Below, one piece after another: positions 38,077-46,804 of a DNA stretch of 64,000 nt; position 1 is the stretch's first letter, and each line of letters opens with the position of its first letter. This DNA comes from Sinorhizobium fredii USDA 205 (lineage in GTDB: Bacteria > Pseudomonadota > Alphaproteobacteria > Rhizobiales > Rhizobiaceae): the NCBI RefSeq assembly GCF_001461695.1, contig NZ_AUTC01000035.1, forward strand, positions 1-64,000, given 5' to 3'. The notes under the pieces were generated by a model, which made no database searches, was not told the origin of the DNA, and worked only from the letters and a program-made list of their open reading frames with translations. The position numbers were made by a program, and so were the translations under genes.

Positions 38077-38652
38077 ATGGAAACCCCTATTTCACTGCAT
38101 CCATGGCTCGACAGCGGCCTCGCCAAGGGCGATCCAAGCTTCAGCGGCGGCACGCTGGTCTGCGCCTGCGCTGACCGTCCGGTCAAAGTCAAAATATCCG
38201 GCGGGATCGCGCATAATCACGCCTGCGGCTGCACGAAATGCTGGAAACCGGCCGACGCTACCTTTTCCATCGTGGCGGTCACGCCTCATGAGAATGTCAG
38301 CGTGATCGAAAACGGCGACAAGCTGGAGATCGTCGATCCGACGGCGCTGATCCGACGCCATCGGTGCCGGGAATGCGGCGTGCACATGTACGGGCCGGTC
38401 GAGCGCGAGCACGCGTTCCAGGGGCTCGACTTCATTCATCCGGAACGCTTCCAGGAGCGCGGATGGCCGGAGCCCACTTTCGCGGCCTTCGTTTCGTCGA
38501 TCATCGAGGCGGGCGTCGACCCCTCGAGGATGAATTCGGTCCGCAATCATCTAAGGCAGCTCGGCCTCGAACCCTACGACTGCCTGTCGCCCGATCTGAT
38601 GGACTTCATTGCTGGCTGGACAGCAAAGAAGAGTGGCGTTCTGAAGCAATAG
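38077..38652 (+). CDS. gfa: glutathione-dependent formaldehyde-activating enzyme (Gfa)
   Basis: 191 residues from ATG 38077, preceded by GGGAGGAACAA. The zinc ligands of the Gfa fold are present: [18 protein letters not shown] and [12 protein letters not shown]. Gfa is reported to speed formation of S-hydroxymethylglutathione from formaldehyde and glutathione, the first step of the glutathione-linked formaldehyde detoxification path; whether it is a true enzyme or a glutathione carrier is debated. The dehydrogenase and esterase partners are not adjacent. The length fits the family. Confidence 0.9.
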   Translation: METPISLHPWLDSGLAKGDPSFSGGTLVCACADRPVKVKISGGIAHNHACGCTKCWKPADATFSIVAVTPHENVSVIENGDKLEIVDPTALIRRHRCRECGVHMYGPVEREHAFQGLDFIHPERFQERGWPEPTFAAFVSSIIEAGVDPSRMNSVRNHLRQLGLEPYDCLSPDLMDFIAGWTAKKSGVLKQ

Positions 38653-39331
38653 AGGAAACGCTTCGAGCGCCGCCCGGCGCGCGCCGCGCGGGTGACGACC
38701 TCGAATTGCATGCGCGAAAAATCCCGGTGCCTCGCGGTGACGGCGCGCCATTTTGGGGTCAATCCAGCCGGATCGGCGTAGAAATGCGCGCCTCGCGCAC
38801 GTTAGGCGCGATCTCTGCCACAATTTCGCTGCACCTCACCGGCAAAGTCCTGACGCTGACCAACGGCTGGCAGGGGAATTCCATATCTCGCTGAGCGACC
38901 GCCATCAGGTTGGGGCACGGCCATTGCAGTTTGCGGGCCGGCTGCAACTTCAAGCCTGGAACCCCACATCGGGTTTCAGCGATAGGAGATGTGCAGCCTC
39001 AAAGCGCTAGAGAGTCTTTCGTACGTCGTAGCGAAGGCGTGATGTAGTTTGCGTGGTTGCCAAGAGCGGCACCGCTCTCGGGCGGAGCCATGCAAAGCTT
39101 CGGCCTCTCAGGTTCGCCTGAGGTTTGTCGCGCGCCTCGATCAAGGACGCTCTAGCCCTTTGATTCCGGAGCATTTCTTTCGCGCGTTCGGGACGCTCTC
39201 CCGAACGCGGGCGGCTCTTTGCGTGCAAGGAATTTGCGCGCCTGCGGAGGGCATACCTGGTGCGATGGACGGAGACGCAGAGCGGCGCAACCCGGCATGA
39301 GGCCGGCCCGCGCACAAAGGAGACCCGACTC
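38653..39331. other. long intergenic region without a supported gene
   Basis: About 680 bp. Several overlapping short ORFs on both strands have Arg/Pro-rich translations and no family resemblance. Part of 38700-38960 has a coding-like codon rhythm on the minus strand (LVSVRTLPVRCSEIVAEI) with no clear ends, so it could be a gene remnant. The promoter of the 39332 gene should lie at the right end. Confidence 0.45.
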
Positions 39332-39775
39332 ATGAAGGTTGTGGCGTTTCTGACTGCGGCATTTGTCGCGCTTACATCACCGGAGACCGCGTCGGCAGGC
39401 ATGCTGGCCCAGGCCCAGCAATATGCGGGTCTGCACGAGGTCAAGAACAACAAGCGGCTGCGCGCCGCCCTCGGCATCAACCCGGCACGCACGCCCTGGT
39501 GCGGACACTTCATGGGCATGATCGCCCGAAAAGCCGGTCGGCAACCACCGCAGAGCTATAGCTTTGCGCGGTCCTGGACCAGGTTCGGAGCGCCGATCAA
39601 GCTTTCCTACGCACGCCCGGGCGACGTCATCGTGGTCAGAACCGGCCGGAGCTACCATGTCGGGATCCTCTCCACGCTGTCGAAATCGACCGCGCGGCTG
39701 ATCGGCGGCAATCAGTCCGGCAGGGTGCAACTGTCCTATTTCAGCCGCGGCCAAGTGGTCGCTGTCAGGCGATAG
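39332..39775 (+). CDS. TIGR02594-type secreted CHAP/NlpC-like protein
   Basis: 147 residues from ATG 39332 with AAAGGAGA upstream. Signal peptide MKVVAFLTAAFVALTSPETASA. The mature protein has the order of a small papain-like cell-wall hydrolase: TPWCGHFMGMIARKAG around the nucleophilic Cys, ARPGDVIVVRTGRSYHVGIL with the catalytic His, and IGGNQSGRVQLSYF. This is the pattern of the TIGR02594 family. Probable periplasmic peptidoglycan endopeptidase or amidase. Confidence 0.75.
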   Translation: MKVVAFLTAAFVALTSPETASAGMLAQAQQYAGLHEVKNNKRLRAALGINPARTPWCGHFMGMIARKAGRQPPQSYSFARSWTRFGAPIKLSYARPGDVIVVRTGRSYHVGILSTLSKSTARLIGGNQSGRVQLSYFSRGQVVAVRR

Positions 39776-39848
39776 AACGGACAAGGCTGCGTCTCAGTCG
39801 ACATCGGGCGCCAGAGAGAGCGTAGCGCTTTGCACTTTGAATCGTCCC

Positions 39849-39957
39849 GCCCTACAGCGCCGCGCGTCCGATCGGACGCGCTACGTCGCTGTAGCACTTT
39901 GAAATGCTGCATGATTTTGCCCTTAAATCGATTCCGATTTAAGGAATCATGCAGTAA
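39849..39957. repeat. RIME-like palindromic repeat, copy 2
   Basis: Hairpin 1: CTACAGCG (39852-39859) with CGCTGTAG (39887-39894). Hairpin 2: CTGCATGATT (39907-39916) with AATCATGCAG (39945-39954) around CCTTAAATCG/CGATTTAAGG. Same architecture as 22014-22125; differences in the second hairpin are compensated on both arms (ACATGCAG versus AATCATGCAG). It sits between the TIGR02594 gene and the EEP gene. Confidence 0.8.
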
Positions 39958-39991
39958 TCTCCGCGGCATCTCCAATTTTGCGGATTGCCCG

Positions 39992-41098
39992 ATGTCGCTT
40001 CGCCTCGCCACCTTCAATATCGAGAACCTGCTCAGCCGCTTCGATTTTTCCGGCTTCCGCAATCAGCTCAAGCAGGACCGGGTGTTGAGGCTTTTCGATG
40101 TGCGCAGTGAGGCGGAGTATCAGAGGCTGGAAGAGGCGCGCACGATCGCCCATACGGACGACACGCGGCAGATGTCGGCGCTCGCCATTGCCGACTGCGA
40201 TGCCGACATTCTCTGCCTGCAGGAGGCCGACAACATGGCGGCGTTGCAGGCCTTCGAGTACGGCTATCTTTTCCGCATGGTCGGCAACGGATACCGGCAG
40301 AAATACCTGATCGAAGGCAATGACTCTCGCGGCATCGACGTGGCGGTGCTGATGCGCGAGGAGACGCGCGACGGGCAAAGGATCGAATGCCTGGAGGTCA
40401 AGAGCCATGCGGCGCTGACCTATGAAGACCTCGATCTTTTCAACGACGAACTGGCACTGACCAACCGACCGCGCGATCGCATCTTCAAACGCGACTGCCT
40501 GGAAGTGGATCTGAGGATCGGTGGCCGGCCGCTGACGCTCTTTGTGGTGCATTTCAAATCGATGGGGCCGGCACGCGACGGCCTCGACGGCCGACAGGCG
40601 ACAATGGCGCTGCGCGCCGCCGAGGCGAAGGCGGTGCGCCATGTCATCGAAAACCGATTCGGCCGCGGCCATACGGCGGACAAGATATTCGCCATTTGTG
40701 GGGACATGAACGACTATCAGGAGAAGGTGGTCATCCTCGGCGACCGGCGCAACGGCTACGAATTCGTGCCGCACGAGGAAGAGGTGAGCGCGCTCGATAT
40801 TCTCAGCCATGACGGCTTTGTCGAGAACCCCATGTCGAGGCGGCCGGTGCTTGATCGCTGGACGCTGTTCCACAGCCGTGGTCCGGAGGAAAGGCACTTG
40901 TGCCAACTCGACTACATCTGGCTGTCACCGGCCCTTGCGCGGCGCAACGCCAGCCGAGTTCCGGAAATTATCCGCGCCGGCCAACCCTACCGGACGATCT
41001 TTCCCGCTGGGCAGGAGGTGGAGCGCTATCCGCGCACCGGCTGGGACAGACCGAAGGCCTCCGACCATTGCCCGCTCGTCATGACGCTGGACATCTGA
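39992..41098 (+). CDS. endonuclease/exonuclease/phosphatase (EEP) family protein
   Basis: 368 residues from ATG 39992; an upstream extension to 39830 would run through the repeat and is rejected. EEP-fold motifs appear in order: LRLATFNIENL at the N-terminus, ILCLQEADN with the metal-binding Glu, LFVVHFKSMG, FAICGDMNDY (the G-D-x-N motif) and ASDHCPLVMTLDI (catalytic S-D-H). Metal-dependent hydrolase of phosphodiesters, perhaps nucleic acid or a signalling lipid. No signal peptide. It nearly abuts the NUDIX gene (one base between stop and ATG), so the two are probably co-expressed. Confidence 0.85.
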   Translation: MSLRLATFNIENLLSRFDFSGFRNQLKQDRVLRLFDVRSEAEYQRLEEARTIAHTDDTRQMSALAIADCDADILCLQEADNMAALQAFEYGYLFRMVGNGYRQKYLIEGNDSRGIDVAVLMREETRDGQRIECLEVKSHAALTYEDLDLFNDELALTNRPRDRIFKRDCLEVDLRIGGRPLTLFVVHFKSMGPARDGLDGRQATMALRAAEAKAVRHVIENRFGRGHTADKIFAICGDMNDYQEKVVILGDRRNGYEFVPHEEEVSALDILSHDGFVENPMSRRPVLDRWTLFHSRGPEERHLCQLDYIWLSPALARRNASRVPEIIRAGQPYRTIFPAGQEVERYPRTGWDRPKASDHCPLVMTLDI

Positions 41099-41099
41099 C

Positions 41100-41837
41100 A
41101 TGACCTTTTTCGAAGGCGACCGGACGGCCTGGCCCGCGGAAGGCACGGTCTTCCCGGTCTCGAAGATCGACATCGAGGTTTCGTCCGACCCGCATCCGTT
41201 CCACCTCGCCGAGGCAGAGCGCGCGCGGCAAAGCTGGCAGCGCGAGATCGCCGCCAACCCGCATCTCTTCGACGGAAGGATGGTGCTGCAGCGGTCGATC
41301 CGCATTGCCGAGGGACGCATCGCCGCAAGGGCGCATATCGTTCCTTATTCGACTTTTCTGTGGTGGCGAAGAACGCGTGAACCGGGCGCGTATCATCTTT
41401 TCGGCATGCCGATGCTGCTTTCCTCGGACGGGGCCATGATCGCCATCCGCATGGGTGCCCACACGGCCAATCCTGGCCGCGTCTACAGTCCCGGCGGCTC
41501 GCTGGAGCCGGAAGATATCGTCGACGGGCGTTGTGACGTCGCCGGCAACATTGCCCGTGAGGTGAGGGAGGAAACAGGCATTTCGCTTTCCGAGGCGGTG
41601 GCCGAATCCGGCTGGCACGCGATCCACATGGACAGCACCGTCACTGTTTTCCGCGTTTTCAGGCTCTCCGCCACGGCAGACGAAATGCTTGCGCGGGTGG
41701 CGGCGCACGTCGCCGCCGATCCGCATCCGGAGATCGACGAGGCGGTGGCGATCCGCGGACCCGAGCCCACAGCGCACAACTATCCGGAGTTCATTCCGCC
41801 GATCCTCAAGTGGCTCTTTGCGCGGCGAGGTGGCTAG
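41100..41837 (+). CDS. NUDIX-family hydrolase with an expanded NUDIX box
   Basis: 245 residues. The NUDIX motif is recognisable as GGSLEPEDIVDGRC ... AREVREETGI, with the R-E-V-R-E-E-T-G core intact. The spacing between the first Glu and REVREE is about seven residues longer than the usual G-x5-E-x7-R-E-U-x-E-E, an insertion seen in some alphaproteobacterial members. Likely hydrolyses a nucleoside diphosphate derivative. It follows the EEP gene by one base. Confidence 0.75.
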   Translation: MTFFEGDRTAWPAEGTVFPVSKIDIEVSSDPHPFHLAEAERARQSWQREIAANPHLFDGRMVLQRSIRIAEGRIAARAHIVPYSTFLWWRRTREPGAYHLFGMPMLLSSDGAMIAIRMGAHTANPGRVYSPGGSLEPEDIVDGRCDVAGNIAREVREETGISLSEAVAESGWHAIHMDSTVTVFRVFRLSATADEMLARVAAHVAADPHPEIDEAVAIRGPEPTAHNYPEFIPPILKWLFARRGG

Positions 41838-41953
41838 GGCAAGCTGCGGATGTTTTCGCCTTGCCGCCCGGGCGAGAGCATAGCAAGCTTCATGCCGGTC
41901 CGTTTCGGACAAGGGTGCATCGGGAAACACGCGCCTTCACGAAGGGGGGATGC

Positions 41954-42871
41954 ATGGGACGACGCTACGCGATCTACGACGTCTTCACCGAGAAGCGTCT
42001 CGAGGGCAATCCGCTTGCCGTGGTGTTCGATGCCGGAGACCTGAGCGACGTGGCCATGCAGGCGATTGCCCAGGAATTCAGCCTTTCGGAGACAGTCTTC
42101 ATTCAACGACCGGGGAGTGCCTCCCATTCAGTGCGCCTCAGGATCTTCACGCCTTGGCACGAGCTGCCCTTTGCCGGCCATCCGACGGTCGGCGCGGCGG
42201 TGGCACTTGCGGAGGGGCTCTACGGCGACGCTGAGAAGCCGCTCGACCTCATGCAGATACTGGAACAGAAGGTGGGGCCGGTGCGCGCGGCGGTGCGGCT
42301 GCGTCCTGACAGCGCGACATTTGCCGAGTTCGACCTGCCTCGCAAGCCAAGCCGACTGGATGCCCGCTTCGACAAACAGGCGATCGCCGATGCGCTTAGC
42401 CTCAAGGCGACGCAGATCGGTTTCGAGAATCATGTCATTTCCTTCTGGAGTGCTGGCGTTCCCTTTGTCATGGTGCCCTTGCACGATGTCGGTGCCGTCG
42501 CGGCTGTCGAGTTCGACCCGCAGCGATGGGAGCGACTCGCGCCACTGGCCGAAGGCCGGCTCGCCGCCGCCTATCTCTACTGTCGCGGCGGCATCAACCA
42601 CATGGCCCGTTTTCATGCCCGCATGTTTGCTCCGGAGATGGGGATCTCCGAAGATCCGGCAACCGGCGCGGCGGTGGCGGCGCTCTCCGGCGCGATTCAC
42701 CTCTTCGATGAGCTTGTCGACGGACACCACCCGATCCTGGTGGAGCAGGGGGTGGAGATGGGGAGACCCTCCTTCATCCACCTGCACCTCGACATTGCCG
42801 GCGGTAAGATCGCGACCGCCCGTATCGGCGGCCACGCGGTGAAGATTGCCGAGGGGGAATTGGCGGTGTAG
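41954..42871 (+). CDS. PhzF-family isomerase/epimerase
   Basis: 305 residues from ATG 41954 (MGRRYAIYDVFTEKRLEGN). PhzF hallmarks: GNPLAVVFD, the catalytic Glu in EFSLSETVFI, LRIFTPWHELPFAGHPTVG and the second-half DPATGAAVAALSG-type loop (EDPATGAAVAAL). The fold is that of diaminopimelate epimerase; the substrate is unknown and phenazine genes are absent. Preceded by 116 bp after the NUDIX stop. Confidence 0.9.
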   Translation: MGRRYAIYDVFTEKRLEGNPLAVVFDAGDLSDVAMQAIAQEFSLSETVFIQRPGSASHSVRLRIFTPWHELPFAGHPTVGAAVALAEGLYGDAEKPLDLMQILEQKVGPVRAAVRLRPDSATFAEFDLPRKPSRLDARFDKQAIADALSLKATQIGFENHVISFWSAGVPFVMVPLHDVGAVAAVEFDPQRWERLAPLAEGRLAAAYLYCRGGINHMARFHARMFAPEMGISEDPATGAAVAALSGAIHLFDELVDGHHPILVEQGVEMGRPSFIHLHLDIAGGKIATARIGGHAVKIAEGELAV

Positions 42872-43072
42872 GCGATCCGGGGCCATCGACGGTTACCGGG
42901 GCCGGGGTGGCGTCGATATGCTTACGCAGCTGCGATCGGTACTCGCAGATTGGCCCGCCTGAGGAGAGATACAGTACACCCGTTTGGTCAATCGACCGGG
43001 TGCCGTTGAAAAAATCCGGTCCTGAATCGCGTTGGGCGCAACAACATCAAGGAATTGGAACAATGAGGAGTT

Positions 43073-43120
43073 TTTGGTGGGTGATCACGGGCTCGAACCG
43101 TGGACCCGCTGATTAAGAGT
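43073..43120. other. attL, 48-bp direct repeat
   Basis: Identical to 59210-59257. It contains the anticodon-loop-to-CCA part of tRNA-Lys (minus strand) without the 5' half, as left behind by site-specific integration into a tRNA 3' end. The integrase gene begins 163 bp inside. Confidence 0.9.
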
Positions 43121-43283
43121 TTTCTGCCGGTGTCTCTCGCTGCATAACGTTGGATAACGATCCAACATCTATAAGCCGTTGCAATTGAATATGTTTTTTC
43201 GATAGGTTGGTGGTTGATATCATCACACCCTAACGCCGCTTATCGCTCACTTTTGATACCCGGCTGTTACCCCTGAGGCATAA

Positions 43284-44600
43284 ATGGCAAAAGCTCTCAC
43301 CGCGAAGTTCATCGACTCCGTCAAGCCAAGTTCAGCCCGTAAAGAGATCCCCGATGGCGGTATGCCTGGGCTCTATCTGGTCGTTCAGCCCAAGCGGGAA
43401 CAAGACGGCAAGGAGTTGCCCGCCTCCCTCAGTTGGGCGGTTCGCTACAGGATCGCCAACCGAGCTCGGAAGCTGACAATCGGGCCATATCCTCGGTATG
43501 GGCTTGCGGATGCTCGAACGGCCGCCGGCAAGGCCCTGCGGGCTGTTTCAGAGGGCATCGATCCTGCGGAAGAAAAACGGCTTGGCAAACTCGCCCGCTC
43601 GAATGACGAGAATCAGGTCGACGTTGTCCTGAACGAATTCATCAGACGGCATGTAGAGGCCAAGACGCGCGAGAGCTCTGCCCGTGAAAGCAAGCGCCTC
43701 ATTGATGCCGAGGTAAGGCCAGAGTGGAAGAAGCGACACATCCAATCGATCACTCGGCGGGATGTGATCTCACTGCTGGACAATATCGTCGATCGTGGAG
43801 TGGGAACCACGGCCAACCGGGTTCACGCCCTGCTGCGCAAGTTCTTCAACTGGTGCATCGAACGCGACATCGTGACGGCATCGCCCGTTGCCAACGTAAA
43901 GGCGCCGGCCGCGGAGGTGTCGCGCGATCGTGTCCTGTCGAATGACGAGATCCGGCTCCTATGGATGGCCTCTGACAAGATCGGATGGCCGTTCGGGCCT
44001 ATGGCTAAATTGCTGTTGCTCACAGGCCAGAGGCGAGACGAAGTGGCTGCCGCAGGTCGGCGTGAGTTCAATCTCGATGTCAAGGAGCCGGTCTGGACCA
44101 TTCCGAAGGATCGGTCGAAGAATGGCATCGCGCATGCCGTCCCGCTGGCGCCGGCCGCGTCGGACATCCTGAACAGCCTTCCCGTTGTCGAGGGTGACGC
44201 AAATCTGATGTTCACTACCACAGGCGAGACGGCAATCTCTGGCTTCTCCAGAGCCAAGGCCGCACTTGACGCGGAAATGCTCAAGATTGCCCAACAAGAA
44301 GCCGCAGAGCGGGGTGAGGATCCGGAGAACGTCCAGCTTGCTCCGTGGCGGTTTCACGACCTGCGGCGAACCTGCGCGTCAGGAATGGCATCTCTCGGCC
44401 AGCCGATCCACGTTGTCGAAGCCGCATTGAACCACCGCAGTGGAACCATCCAAGGTGTGACCGCCGTCTACGTTCGTCATGACTTCCTGGAAGAGAAACG
44501 TCGGGCTCTAAGCGCCTGGGCATCCATGGTCGAGGAGATAGTCGGCAAGAGCTCATCCGGAACGAACATTGTGCGCCTGGCCGGTTCGCGCCCTTTATGA
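43284..44600 (+). CDS. tyrosine-family site-specific integrase (DUF4102 arm domain)
   Basis: 438 residues. The N-terminal ~90 residues have the DUF4102 arm-binding pattern (KALTAKFIDSVKPSSARKEIPD, GLYLVVQP, LTIGPYPRYGLADAR). The central SAM-like domain follows, then the catalytic domain with LLLLTGQRRDEV (Arg), HDLRRTCASGMASLG (H-x-x-R) and a C-terminal VYVRHDFLEEKR (Tyr). Expected to integrate and excise the element at tRNA-Lys. Lies next to attL and is transcribed inward. Confidence 0.95.
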   Translation: MAKALTAKFIDSVKPSSARKEIPDGGMPGLYLVVQPKREQDGKELPASLSWAVRYRIANRARKLTIGPYPRYGLADARTAAGKALRAVSEGIDPAEEKRLGKLARSNDENQVDVVLNEFIRRHVEAKTRESSARESKRLIDAEVRPEWKKRHIQSITRRDVISLLDNIVDRGVGTTANRVHALLRKFFNWCIERDIVTASPVANVKAPAAEVSRDRVLSNDEIRLLWMASDKIGWPFGPMAKLLLLTGQRRDEVAAAGRREFNLDVKEPVWTIPKDRSKNGIAHAVPLAPAASDILNSLPVVEGDANLMFTTTGETAISGFSRAKAALDAEMLKIAQQEAAERGEDPENVQLAPWRFHDLRRTCASGMASLGQPIHVVEAALNHRSGTIQGVTAVYVRHDFLEEKRRALSAWASMVEEIVGKSSSGTNIVRLAGSRPL

Positions 44601-44759
44601 GTGAGCGGCAAGCGCAGGGCAAGGGCTCCGGCCCCGGCAGGCGCCTGCATTTGGGAAAAGCCCGCGAAACCGGTTGTTTTGACATGATGGGATTTGGTAA
44701 AAAAAGAGAGAAAGTAAAGATGTCATTTCGGATTCTCACCAAGGAGGCGCAAGCCGGTA
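44601..44759. other. short gap between integrase and AlpA-like genes
   Basis: Contains an AAGGAGG about 12 nt before the AlpA-like ATG. No other feature seen; the 44597-44848 frame overlaps the AlpA-like gene out of frame and is not supported. Confidence 0.4.
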
Positions 44760-44951
44760 ATGAGCAATCAAGTATACCTGACGACATCCCAAGTTCTTCA
44801 GCGCTACTCTATCTCCGAAATGAGCTTGTGGCGCTGGCAGAAGAATGAATCTCTTGGCTTCCCTCGGCCGATGATAGTGAACAAGCGCAAGTTCTTCAAA
44901 GAGGAAGATCTTGTCGCTTGGGAACGTGAACGCGCGAGGGCTTCTGCATGA
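44760..44951 (+). CDS. AlpA-like/excisionase-type DNA-binding protein
   Basis: 63 residues: LTTSQVLQRYSISEMSLWRWQK followed by FPRPMIVNKRKFFKEEDLVAWE. This is the winged-helix pattern of AlpA/MerR-like excisionases, with a HTH at 7-27 and the wing at 33-52. In P4-like elements AlpA activates integrase and excision. It sits just after the integrase and overlaps the next start codon by four bases. Confidence 0.85.
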   Translation: MSNQVYLTTSQVLQRYSISEMSLWRWQKNESLGFPRPMIVNKRKFFKEEDLVAWERERARASA

Positions 44952-45223
44952 GCCTCGCTAAGCCCAACCGAACCGCGCTGGCCTCCATATGGCCGCCCAC
45001 TGCCGCCGTCGCCAAAGCTGCGGGGCACGAACAAATGAGTCCGCTCCAGGCGATCAGGCGGAAATGTACCGACTGTTGCGCCGGGCAGATCTCCGAGATC
45101 AGGCTTTGTGAGGCTGTTTCCTGCGCGTTGTGGCCCTACCGGGCATCGGTACACCCTTACACGTCCGCACGGATGAAAAACGGCGCGCAGGAAACTGATT
45201 TTCCGGAAAGCGAGGCCGCATGA
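44948..45223 (+). CDS. small Cys-rich phage-type protein
   Basis: 91 residues with a Cys cluster: RKCTDCCAGQISEIRLCEAVSCALW. Four or five Cys in this spacing suggest a metal site, as in many small early phage proteins from rhizobial prophages. The ATG overlaps the AlpA-like stop (ATGA) and its own stop overlaps the next ATG at 45220. Function unknown. Confidence 0.7.
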   Translation: MSLAKPNRTALASIWPPTAAVAKAAGHEQMSPLQAIRRKCTDCCAGQISEIRLCEAVSCALWPYRASVHPYTSARMKNGAQETDFPESEAA

Positions 45224-45398
45224 CCTGCTGTCACCCCGACAATGAAGCCGTGAACTTGGCCGCCCGGCCGATCAAGCGCAGCCGCCGCGGCCGATCGTCC
45301 CGGCGCTCAAGAACCGTTTTGGCCTGTCGGCCGTCGAGGCCTGCGAAGCCGCGGCGATGGCTGAGAAATTCCGGATGCTGAGGAGAGCGTTCGGTTGA
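45220..45398 (+). pseudogene. small phage protein gene, probably frameshifted near 45288
   Basis: ATG 45220 overlaps the previous stop. Its frame begins MTCCHPDNEAVNLAARPIKR, then turns Arg-rich and stops at 45381. From 45288 another frame, without its own start, gives RPIVPALKNRFGLSAVEACE and then AAAMAEKFRMLRRAFG, a sensible helical protein ending at TGA 45396-45398, which overlaps the next gene's TTG. Joining the two requires adding one base in the GC-rich run around 45280-45290. This resembles small phage proteins with the theme 'RPIxPxLxxRFGLSxxEAxxA'. Real decay or a missing base in the sequence. Confidence 0.55.
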
Positions 45399-46243
45399 AG
45401 GCAACCACCAAGAAGAAGCGGGACGGGTCCGAGCAGGTAATGCTCGGCAAGGTCATCATGAAAGAGAAGCCGGCGCGCAAACGTGCGCGTAGGCAGGAAT
45501 GGGATTTCTCACGCGAGCTGCTGCGAGTCCGCGAGATTGAGAAAATCATCCGCTTTCGGCACGGATCACGAATTCCAGATCCATCAGGCACGGATGATGT
45601 TGATACCTGCCTTGCGTACCTGCGAGCGGTGGCAATGACCCCTCGGTCACAAGACGTCGTTTCCTGGAGCTCGAAATGGGCACCTTGGGCTGATCCGGTC
45701 ACGGTGCAGTCGATAGCGAAACTCGGTAGCGGCCGAAAGTGGATGCTTAAGGCGGATGCGGTCGCCAAATTGCTCGACGTGACGATGTCACTCCGAACCG
45801 CCTTAGGTCTGCACACCATCGGTGCATGTGACATGGCCACAGCGGAGCGCAAGGACCTCGCGAAGGCGAACAAACGTGAACGCGATAAGGGCCGGCAGGA
45901 ACGCAAGAGGCGTGAGCTGGGCATGGTCGATCGCAAGTCCCAGCAGGCGCAAACATTGGCGGCCACAAAGCCATGGGAGGCCGAAGGCATGTCCCGTCGC
46001 ACGTGGTTCTACCGACAGAAGCGCGATTGCACCGCAATGTCGCGAGTAGAGATAAACAGGAATGGCGACACTTCAGTGCAACCGGCTTCACAGCCTGATT
46101 TTCCGCCGGCGCCACCGCAAGTTCAGATCGGGCAAAGCCGCGTAGCGGGTTTGTCTGGGGGTCTGGGGCATCATGCCCCGGCGGGGTTCCAAGGGGCGGC
46201 GCCCCATGGGAGTGGAGACTCTAGGGACGAGGAAGCAGCATGA
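45395..46243 (+). CDS. uncharacterised basic phage-island protein
   Basis: 282 residues from TTG 45395, overlapping the preceding TGA, with AGGAG 9 nt upstream; ATG 45440 is an alternative. The N-terminus is Lys/Arg-rich (KKRDGSEQ, KPARKRARRQEWDF). The middle contains ADAVAKLLDVTMSLRTALGL, a possible helix-turn-helix, followed by a coiled, basic stretch (KRERDKGRQERKRR) and WEAEGMSRRTWFYRQ, which looks like a second DNA-binding helix pair. The end is unusual low-complexity sequence read through GC palindromes at 46150-46215. Probably DNA-binding; family unknown. Confidence 0.6.
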   Translation: MKATTKKKRDGSEQVMLGKVIMKEKPARKRARRQEWDFSRELLRVREIEKIIRFRHGSRIPDPSGTDDVDTCLAYLRAVAMTPRSQDVVSWSSKWAPWADPVTVQSIAKLGSGRKWMLKADAVAKLLDVTMSLRTALGLHTIGACDMATAERKDLAKANKRERDKGRQERKRRELGMVDRKSQQAQTLAATKPWEAEGMSRRTWFYRQKRDCTAMSRVEINRNGDTSVQPASQPDFPPAPPQVQIGQSRVAGLSGGLGHHAPAGFQGAAPHGSGDSRDEEAA

Positions 46244-46560
46244 AAGGTGAACAGATGGATCTTTTCGACATGACTACCGCTGCCAGCAAGTACAATGCCG
46301 AGATCATCCCCTTTCCCGTCGACCGTGAACTGATCTTCGTCCGTGAGACCGCCAGGACGCTCGAAAATCGCCACGGGCCGGCCGCCGATCGCTTTTGGCA
46401 AATGACCTGCCGGCGCCTATACGCTCGCCTGCAGGTGCAGGGCATGGCGGAGGCCGACATCAAGCGTGAGGTCGACAGATTTGCCTACGCTGTTCACGCC
46501 GAGATGCAGCGCGCAGCTTGGGCAAAGTGGATGGATGAAAACCCGAAGGGCGCCGCATGA
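46240..46560 (+). CDS. DUF6074-like phage protein
   Basis: 106 residues beginning MKGEQMDLFDMTTAASKYNA and containing EIIPFPVDRELIFVRETARTL, then a helical part ending WAKWMDENPKGAA. The DLFD...IIPFP-R opening matches small alphaproteobacterial prophage proteins (DUF6074 from memory). It overlaps the previous stop and the next start by four bases each, so it is inside one operon. Function unknown. Confidence 0.7.
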   Translation: MKGEQMDLFDMTTAASKYNAEIIPFPVDRELIFVRETARTLENRHGPAADRFWQMTCRRLYARLQVQGMAEADIKREVDRFAYAVHAEMQRAAWAKWMDENPKGAA

Positions 46561-46739
46561 CCGAACAGCATTGCGCAACTCTCGGCTGGGCCTTCCTTCA
46601 CAAGCCCACCAGGGAAGCCTTCCGGCGGTCGACGGGGGAGAACATAGCGCCAGCCCTCGAGCGGTATCGGGAATGGGTGGAAGAGAACCTTGTCGGCAAG
46701 CCTGGCAATATCCCAGAGGACGCGGAGGCCGCCGCTTGA
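46557..46739 (+). CDS. small acidic phage protein
   Basis: 60 residues, MTEQHCATLGWAFLHKPTRE ... WVEENLVGKPGNIPEDAEA, mostly one or two helices. It overlaps the previous gene's stop (ATGA). No family recognised. Last gene of the left plus-strand operon; 65 bp separate it from the DsrE-like gene. Confidence 0.6.
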   Translation: MTEQHCATLGWAFLHKPTREAFRRSTGENIAPALERYREWVEENLVGKPGNIPEDAEAAA

Positions 46740-46804
46740 CCCTCACGAGCAGCGTCTATCGCCGCGGCCTAAAGGTGATATTCTGACATTCCACGGAGGC
46801 GATC

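Noticed and set aside
44597..44848. 83-codon ORF overlapping the end of the integrase
   Set aside because: Most of it lies out of frame across the AlpA-like gene, whose HTH pattern is convincing.
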